From Eubacterium sp. (lineage in GTDB: Bacteria; Bacillota; Clostridia; Lachnospirales; Lachnospiraceae), in the NCBI GenBank assembly GCA_024698585.1, contig JAILRB010000012.1:1-39281 (forward strand): a stretch of DNA of 39,281 nt, read 5' to 3'. The notes beneath the pieces are model-generated. The model searched no databases and was not told where the DNA came from. It was given only the letters and a program-made list of their open reading frames with translations. Positions 35,401 to 39,281 of the stretch are shown piece by piece. A program made the translations under genes and the position numbers. Positions within the stretch are counted from its first letter, which is position 1; every line of letters starts with the position of its first letter.

Positions 35401-37204
35401 CGCCTCTTACATAAACTTTATATGTACCATCACTAAGCGAAGATACATTTATATTTTTATTTCCTGACGCAGTTGTTCCTATATGTGTATTTTCTGAATA
35501 TTTTACTACATCATTTCCTGCTGAATTTTCAATTCTATACTGAATATAACTTAATGCATGCGCTGATATACCCTTCCATGAAACATTTAAGTTTTCTCCA
35601 GATTTCAACTGGGTTCTGCTGGTATCATTGGCACATGTAGCACTAACACTGCTAGCTGTACTTGGGGCATCATAATATACCACCTTTAATTTAGGTATGT
35701 TTTTTGAGGCTCTAGCACCATAAAACTTAACATACGATGATCCACTCTCATCATCAGCCTTAAATTCTAAGCCATAGTTTTTGTTTCCATTACCTGAACC
35801 CTTAGCTACATTTTGTACCCATGTTTTTAAATTAATTTCATGTACGGCATCTACCTTTCCTGATGATTTGAATGAAGCAAGGGTTGCACTTGTACCACCT
35901 GGTTGATTATTCCATGTGAGACTTCCACATTTGAACGAATCTTTTGCTGGTTTTACCAATATTTTTGCTCCGCTTACGCTGGATCCATTTTCATATATTG
36001 TGAGTGTTGCACTGTCAATATATTTATTATCTACAGTTTTAGCTAAATCTAATGCTCTAAAATAAGTTCTAAATACTCCCTGAGCTCCCTTTCCGACAGA
36101 AAATGTCTTTACTCCACTGCTAAAGTAGTTAGTACTTGATGTATTATTTAATACATATGCTTCAGGTAGTGTAGTTGTTCCACTCCACGAAACTGTTGGG
36201 TCAATGCTTATAGGATACTTAGCTTCATCTAAATATTTAGTATCAACATTTAGCTTCAACATATACTTATGAACTTCTTTGTTATTTTCATCTAATAATT
36301 CTTCTAATTCATACGTTAAATTTTCAGAATAATTATTATTTGTAACATCGTTCATAAACGGGGCATCAATTCCACCAAGAATATCTTCTCCATCTTCTGA
36401 ATAAATGGTAATTCCATTTCCTATTTCATCTTTTTTAGCAATCATTCCCTGTAATGTCATCTTAAATGTAAATACATTGCTATCAGGCTTTTCGTGAAGT
36501 ATAATTGTTTCTTTTACTCCACAATTTAAAGATTCGTAAGATAAATCTATATTTTTTTCTTTATCTGAATAGTTAGCTACAATATTCTTTTCTTCTGCCT
36601 TTTCATTATAAATATTTTCAATTTTTTCCTCTTCTAATTGCACCTTATCAGTTTTTCCTGATAATGCAGTGATATCTTCATTAGAAACATCAATGTTTTC
36701 TTCATTATTTGAACTAATTTCCCCATTTGTAGGAGCAAAGGATATTGCATAATCATCCTTGGTCATTACTATTGGTGTAGATTCATTAACCTTTGTTGGG
36801 ATAAATTGCTTAGAATCACCGCTGTCATTGGTAAATTTGTATTTATCCACCTCATTTTTCTTAACCTCTACTGACTCAACTAAGTTTTTCTTCTCCTCAC
36901 TACTTATTTTTCTAAGTTCCGGATTAAATTCCTTTAACTCTCCCTTTTCATTTTCAAAATATATATCATCCGAATAGTATGTAGTCTGCTTCATACCTGT
37001 AGACAATAAAAAAGTAGTAGAATCCTTTGTTCTCTCTCGAACAATTTCTTCTACTACTTCTGGTTGTTCATATCCCTCTTCTGATATCACCTTATTTTCA
37101 TTTTTCTTATCTGCCTTAACGGTAATTGCAGATACATTAATTCCGCTTATAGCTAAACTAAAAGCCATTGTCATTGACACTGCCTTACTAATAATGTTAT
37201 TCAT
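29432..37204 (-). CDS. WapA-like secreted YD-repeat (RHS) protein with unrecognised C-terminal domain
   Basis: A 2590-residue secreted protein. It has a signal peptide (about 1-31); an N-terminal region of about 30-340; a DNRLRE-type domain (about 340-512, with PISIDPTVSW and TLTIYENGSSVSGAKI); four Ig/FN3-like modules (about 515-905, repeating AGNTS and DKTNP-type turns); one more FN3-like module (to about 1010); a long YD-repeat shell (about 1030-2270, with NEYDSAGNLLKSID-like units); and the RHS core ending YYNPEDGVFMSQD and NPINYVDPSGH. The DP-x-G motif marks self-cleavage in RHS proteins. The last 180 residues are a separate Gly/Ala-rich then Lys-rich beta domain. It resembles Bacillus WapA, a contact-dependent growth inhibitor. 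Strong promoter and GGAGG ribosome binding site. Confidence 0.9.
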   Translation of the reverse strand: MNNIISKAVSMTMAFSLAISGINVSAITVKADKKNENKVISEEGYEQPEVVEEIVRERTKDSTTFLLSTGMKQTTYYSDDIYFENEKGELKEFNPELRKISSEEKKNLVESVEVKKNEVDKYKFTNDSGDSKQFIPTKVNESTPIVMTKDDYAISFAPTNGEISSNNEENIDVSNEDITALSGKTDKVQLEEEKIENIYNEKAEEKNIVANYSDKEKNIDLSYESLNCGVKETIILHEKPDSNVFTFKMTLQGMIAKKDEIGNGITIYSEDGEDILGGIDAPFMNDVTNNNYSENLTYELEELLDENNKEVHKYMLKLNVDTKYLDEAKYPISIDPTVSWSGTTTLPEAYVLNNTSSTNYFSSGVKTFSVGKGAQGVFRTYFRALDLAKTVDNKYIDSATLTIYENGSSVSGAKILVKPAKDSFKCGSLTWNNQPGGTSATLASFKSSGKVDAVHEINLKTWVQNVAKGSGNGNKNYGLEFKADDESGSSYVKFYGARASKNIPKLKVVYYDAPSTASSVSATCANDTSRTQLKSGENLNVSWKGISAHALSYIQYRIENSAGNDVVKYSENTHIGTTASGNKNINVSSLSDGTYKVYVRGVDKGGIKGTGKGASFVIDKTNPVINTATIDSSSASNYSSDLPEVKWKVTDKNFKSVQFSLNEGVYKWLSDDADNSGKDDEGKKIDGLISGKVNSIKIRAIDKAGNTSVEKSFTYYYDKTDPTITASITPNTNKDKMDNYTNKPKLKYSITDSTLKSYEVLLNNNKINVNSNSGEIELEGVEEGENTITLTAVDKADNETDKEITYYRDTVKPEKGEVRVTPKTGFFNSSNKLPTVKWSGINDDNLSEVQIKVDDGAFKTLGFESSGEGLLPSSDFPEDGKYNLTIRGIDKAGNTSEEIEYSYYYETKDYELEDYTPTDVYAIEQLGGNTIIRFSTKSSKYRDDVKYQVYRSETPNVVINESTFVKSFESKGTIKISNDEGKTYYYKLRTVKKTGDSAQYSDYSEEISSTTKSLDMLENRLGDNSLNEYMSFNTPNGTAKIELSRGNFIFTQQDISLPAPQLPVNMDRTYNSKSTEISSMGYGWRQAYDMYVSKVGDKIYYVDGTNAVYTFNKKENEYICNENEGLTLEIDDDRLNRKIEKEETVLKELELDVYYKIKTKDGNVYRFDDGGRLVLMEESNGTFVYVDYNSKNGRIESVSTSKGQEVKYSYNEEGLISKITAAPDNDKPYSYEYQYDNSRLKKATFVGTNGDKIEYKYRYNNDNRLSAVIDAMDNEYSIEYNEEYISKFHYPNGEYTTFSFTKNQKQSQPVTKIKGYSQGNEVRSEEYNFTIDGRITYKKDSLGNTSSYSYDKNTISLLTDTTDKESYYTLENDTVVQKQISNNDKTEYDSHGNIIKSIDADGTITKNTYDYSSNSIDAVKKQPTNTNVTDPNGNITENTTFKYDKLGNVIEEIDYIKNIKTIYTYGDDGEVSSSQEYIGQDVAKENFDNTAILSSDENTEYNENGDEVNEESSEGTVEKKNAYIYDDYGNVIVDISSNEEISEDLVKNLKKDNSIDNIKALVKGTNLVVNKYYYDEFLRTIKTSEISKKGEKTTENKYNENGSVIESVDEKNRITKTTYDSMNRTTKTELVVDGDSKITNTSYSYGSINRNNGRSLEILENLNIVTVTNDRGEVVGKTYTDAYGRTVREMSNGIFSDYTYDNNGKVFTTYVSGVNESNPDLVEEGKLSVSTYDKNGNLVATIINPEIKGDSIKVGDNSIVTRNEYDSAGNLLKSIDAMGNETSYEYDSQGRISKVLESEEVKGTYNYDEFNKIDGKCNSIKESITYVNGAKSVTATNGSGQVLSISDESADGNLKTSYEYDKEGLKVKETYNDGSYVKFEYDIDGNQTKKMSYTPKNELDGVTEYVYNDENQLVESVDKHGETPYRYTFYEYDKYGRNISVAEVNAESKPSDEIKKNAKLKYVYNVDDNIEKIYYPNNSNDELKGIKFNYNKDKWIVSIDALFSGDESAKIREYVYHNDGKVKTIKDYKNFLDKKEEYIYREYTYDVFDRVTSMKYSNSNDLDNILETYNYSYDKNSNITRKREVFNYINNKKDEDIIYTYNSSNQLIKSENVDNLSLKTTTSVYDYDKMGNRSYDAKTVRYTVADEGEILEGTYHRNEYNKLNQLVKVNEVCTKTVGNNLSCKTYVSTYKYDDKGNKEEEVNGKSGDTTAYAYDVENQLVDVRVNEKLVQHNEYNGAGQRIKKVEKISSESGDKTETTNYFYEGSLLLYTTNENGEKTSQNIIGNASNTFATIRYEDGQKEYFYSKDVQGSITNITDTSGNCANSYDYTDFGETSERLDSTVDNEICYTGGVYDKSTGLYYLNARYYNPEDGVFMSQDTYRGKETDAGSWNLYGYCEGNPINYVDPSGHFVIGAYAELQAGCGMGLFTHVGVFTDTENIVITFSLGGQYQVNASASASLGLVVYPTMKKAKDVLGVGWSTSLAWSYGIKASVGATLDWSNFKAGVQGELGYSAAIIPLTYRIDGGYTWKLKEISIDSIKKLKNGTKKTVKGKGVTVKYTKKKKYAKFKISRERRAVKFYLKKKKIKVSK

Positions 37205-37248
37205 CCTTCAATCCTCCATTTTTATGTTCGTAATTTTTAGCAGACCAA

Positions 37249-37277
37249 ATTGTAACATTTTTATTAACACTTGTCAA
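37249..37277 (-). promoter_or_regulatory. promoter of the YD-repeat protein gene
   Basis: On minus, TTGACA (37272-37277), exactly 17 nt and TACAAT (37249-37254): consensus -35, one mismatch in the -10. Start about 43 nt before the ATG. Confidence 0.88.
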
Positions 37278-37344
37278 ATTTCCGGGATGCTTTTTTCACT
37301 TCTAAATTAGCTTTCTTATCCTTATATCCTTTTGAAAAGATTTA

Positions 37345-37740
37345 TGTTTTTAAGTTATATCGTACCTTATTCCCACTAATGTATTCTCCATCTTGTAAGA
37401 AGCTTTTGTTTTTTTCATCTTATAATTTGTTATTACTCTTACCAAAGTCACCTGTATCACCATTGTTTGATGTTACCCCTTTTAAAAACCCAAAATTCTT
37501 TTCTAATATTTCATTAGCATTCCTCCTTTTCTTGTACCCTTCTCTCCATTACCTTAACTTATCACTTGCCGGTCTGATTTTATTAAATTTATCTATTATC
37601 TTTATACATATTTTCCGCTACCCTAATAATTCCATTTGCATAATAATAGTCACTCTTATCCCCAGCAAAGATTTCATCATTATCTAAACATGCTTTTAAA
37701 TGACTTCTAATACATGACAAGTGTTCAATAGTTAAAAATA
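37345..37740 (-). pseudogene. decayed coding region upstream of the YD-repeat gene
   Basis: On minus, several protein-like stretches are broken by stops: SHLKACLDNDEIFAGDKSDY ending YKDNR; then RRNANEILEKNFGFLKGV ending KSNNKL; then DEKNKSFLQDGEYISGNKVR. They read as fragments of one or more lost genes. The overlapping plus-strand frame from 37271 is Leu/Phe-rich and most likely their shadow. The family is not recognised. They may be remnants of an older effector or immunity cassette. Confidence 0.35.
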
Positions 37741-37801
37741 ACCATGTCTAAAAGGACTGTATATAAGGGGAAAAATCTAGGTCAATGGTGTTATCGGCTA
37801 C

Positions 37802-37885
37802 TGTCTCGTTACAATTTAATTTGGAATATACTCCGTTGCATTTGCAATAAATCGAAGATGTTTTTACATTTTAATTTGGAATAAA
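37802..37885. repeat. 84-bp direct repeat, copy B (transposon-end-like)
   Basis: Same sequence and orientation as 28559-28642 with two C/T differences. Together the copies bracket a 9.2-kb block holding the YD-repeat gene, the small membrane protein and gene fragments. No transposase is seen near either. Confidence 0.85.
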
Positions 37886-37937
37886 CTTTTCAAATTTCAA
37901 TACTTAATGCGAAATATCTATCCTTCCTACAATCATA

Positions 37938-39200
37938 TCATAGAAAAATATCTTGCAATCTTTTCTTCATCACTTTTCCGGTTGGGCCCATGATGATTAG
38001 CGTCATATTTTCCTTCTTAAATATCTTCTCTGCAATTTCTCTTAGTCTTAATACATTTATCTTCCTATTTCGCTCAATTCTTTCCTCTATCGAAAGCAGA
38101 TTTTTTCCTTTTATCCAATCATATCCCAATTGAAAATTCAATTCATGGGTATCGTCTGCCCAAAACCACAAATTTTCTGTAAAGAATGTCATATTCATAT
38201 CCACATCTTTTTGCGAAATGATGATATTTATTTCTTTTAAAATACCGGAAACTTTTTCAAGAGTTTCATATAACATTTCCCGTTCAACAGAAAAATAAAT
38301 TGATAAAACAGCTGCCTCCTCATACATATCAACATCCGAATAGATATCATATACAAGCCCTTCTTTTTCCCTAATTTCCTTTTGTAAGATTGAACCATCA
38401 CCACCACCTAAAACACTATTTAGAAATAGTATTTCGCTTTCAAAAATCTCACTTATCGGTATGTCAAAAGAAATCTGTACATCGCAAAGATTCCAAGAAG
38501 AGAAATTTTCCAAATGAATCTTTGGCTTTCTTGTAAACTGTGTTTTTACATTAGTTTCAATTCTTTCCTGCTCTGAAAGCAGTAAAGGAACTTCTCCTAT
38601 TTTTTCAAGAGATTCCTTTATATCCTCTTCGTCTACCCTTCCTGTAATAATCAATACAATATTGTCTCCACACATGGCATTTTCTTTATATTGAATAATA
38701 TCTTCCAAAGAAAGCTTTTGAATGATTTCCTCACTTCCCAAGACTTGTTGAGAAAGCGGATGATTCCCCCATATTGCTTCATCAGAAATTGACCTCAAAA
38801 ACACCTCATCTTCTTTTTCATTTAATTCGTTTAATACAATTTTCTTCTCCATCTGAAATTGTTCATCTGTCCAGTTTGATTGTACCAATATCTTTTTAAA
38901 AAGACTTAAACTCTCTTTCGTATATTGTGGTCTGACTTTCATGAAAAAGTGCATCATATCTTTATATGTCATTCCTCTTAAAGAGGATCCTATACATTCT
39001 GTTGTATAGTAAATCATATCCTGAGACAGTTCCTCCAATTGCCTAAAATGCATATGTTCAAGCATATGTGTAATCCCATTGTTTCTCTCAGTTTCATATT
39101 TAGAACCAGCTTTAATAAACATTGAGATTTCAGCCGACATTGAAGTCTCAATTGGATACATTATAACATTCAGACCATTTTTCAATTTTGTTACTATCAT
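37938..39200 (-). CDS. M16 family zinc metallopeptidase
   Basis: A 420-residue inverzincin. The zinc motif HMLEH (His45, Glu48, His49) is followed 76 residues after His49 by Glu125 in the LNELNEKE segment, matching HxxEH-x75-E. The C-terminal half (about 220-420) has the second M16 fold, with LNSVLGGGDGSILQKEIREKEGLVY as the substrate-side signature. It is probably active and cytoplasmic, as no signal peptide is present. M16 enzymes of this size process peptides, including RiPP leader peptides, but no precursor gene is visible here. The ribosome binding site is poor, and the ATG lies near a preceding stop, suggesting coupling to an upstream gene outside the window. Confidence 0.88.
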   Translation of the reverse strand: MIVTKLKNGLNVIMYPIETSMSAEISMFIKAGSKYETERNNGITHMLEHMHFRQLEELSQDMIYYTTECIGSSLRGMTYKDMMHFFMKVRPQYTKESLSLFKKILVQSNWTDEQFQMEKKIVLNELNEKEDEVFLRSISDEAIWGNHPLSQQVLGSEEIIQKLSLEDIIQYKENAMCGDNIVLIITGRVDEEDIKESLEKIGEVPLLLSEQERIETNVKTQFTRKPKIHLENFSSWNLCDVQISFDIPISEIFESEILFLNSVLGGGDGSILQKEIREKEGLVYDIYSDVDMYEEAAVLSIYFSVEREMLYETLEKVSGILKEINIIISQKDVDMNMTFFTENLWFWADDTHELNFQLGYDWIKGKNLLSIEERIERNRKINVLRLREIAEKIFKKENMTLIIMGPTGKVMKKRLQDIFL

Positions 39201-39222
39201 TCATTTCACGCTCAACTTTCTA

Positions 39223-39281
39223 TTACAGCAGCGAATGATAGGCTCTCATTAAAAAATATGAAAACCTATCACGCTTAGCTT
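39223..39281 (-). CDS. possible C-terminus of an upstream gene (partial)
   Basis: On minus, a frame open at the window edge ends AKRDRFSYFLMRAYHSLL at TAA 39223-39225, 22 nt before the M16 start. It is too short to identify, and could be chance. Confidence 0.25.
   Translation of the reverse strand, partial: AKRDRFSYFLMRAYHSLL

Noticed and set aside
37249-37271. WalR box in the RHS gene promoter
   Set aside because: TGTTAA and TGTTAC are separated by six rather than five bases.
37271-37687. 138-aa Leu/Phe-rich plus frame
   Set aside because: Composition fits the antisense of a decayed Lys/Asn-rich minus-strand coding region; no ribosome binding site.

Overview
The window looks like a chromosomal segment of a low-to-mid GC Clostridia, most likely Lachnospiraceae. 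This is an inference from Firmicute-type sigma-A promoters, strong AGGAGG ribosome binding sites, the long form of Hpf, an FMN-riboswitch rib operon, an OhrR-type regulator and a WapA-like YD-repeat protein. Almost every gene lies on the minus strand; one SDR gene is on plus.

Region by region, in plus coordinates. (1) 1-546: two tRNA-Ser genes on minus with their own promoter, followed by two tandem near-consensus promoters firing out of the left edge, probably into an rRNA operon. (2) 665-8985: eleven tightly packed minus genes, ribD-ribE-ribBA-ribH-HAD-tsaE-tsaB-rimI-rnz-tsaD-ispD. No gap exceeds 12 nt. They lie behind an FMN riboswitch and its terminator (8996-9184), so riboflavin synthesis, t6A tRNA modification, tRNA 3' processing and isoprenoid synthesis may share one transcript. 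(3) 9189-11831: hom-lysC with a clear promoter; the riboswitch begins about 5 nt after the lysC stop. (4) 11894-18951: prfB (no programmed frameshift), secA, hpf and a secreted SH3-NlpC/P60 peptidoglycan hydrolase. hpf is flanked on both sides by arrays of structured tandem repeats, and the hydrolase promoter carries a perfect WalR-type box. (5) 19098-26278: a plus-strand SDR gene converges on a minus operon of a TSCPD protein, an OhrR-type MarR regulator, two large right-handed beta-helix proteins (one cytoplasmic with a C-terminal propeller, one lipoprotein) and an aldo/keto reductase. (6) 26279-28550: a third structured repeat array, a glutathione peroxidase gene with candidate OhrR-type operators, a frameshifted gene remnant, a two-TM protein and a strikingly regular six-unit array with 63-bp period. 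(7) 28559-37885: a 2590-aa secreted YD/RHS protein with an unrecognised C-terminal domain, followed by a small two-TM protein (candidate immunity protein) and gene fragments. This block is bracketed by two same-orientation 84-bp repeats that resemble transposon ends. (8) 37938-39281: an M16 metallopeptidase and the end of another reading frame.

The best candidates for something undescribed are the WapA-like effector with its unrecognised C-terminal domain and neighbouring membrane protein; the helically phased CACCTA/TAGGTG array; and the family of modular hairpin arrays around hpf and downstream of gpx. All family names come from motif recognition by eye; no database search was possible.
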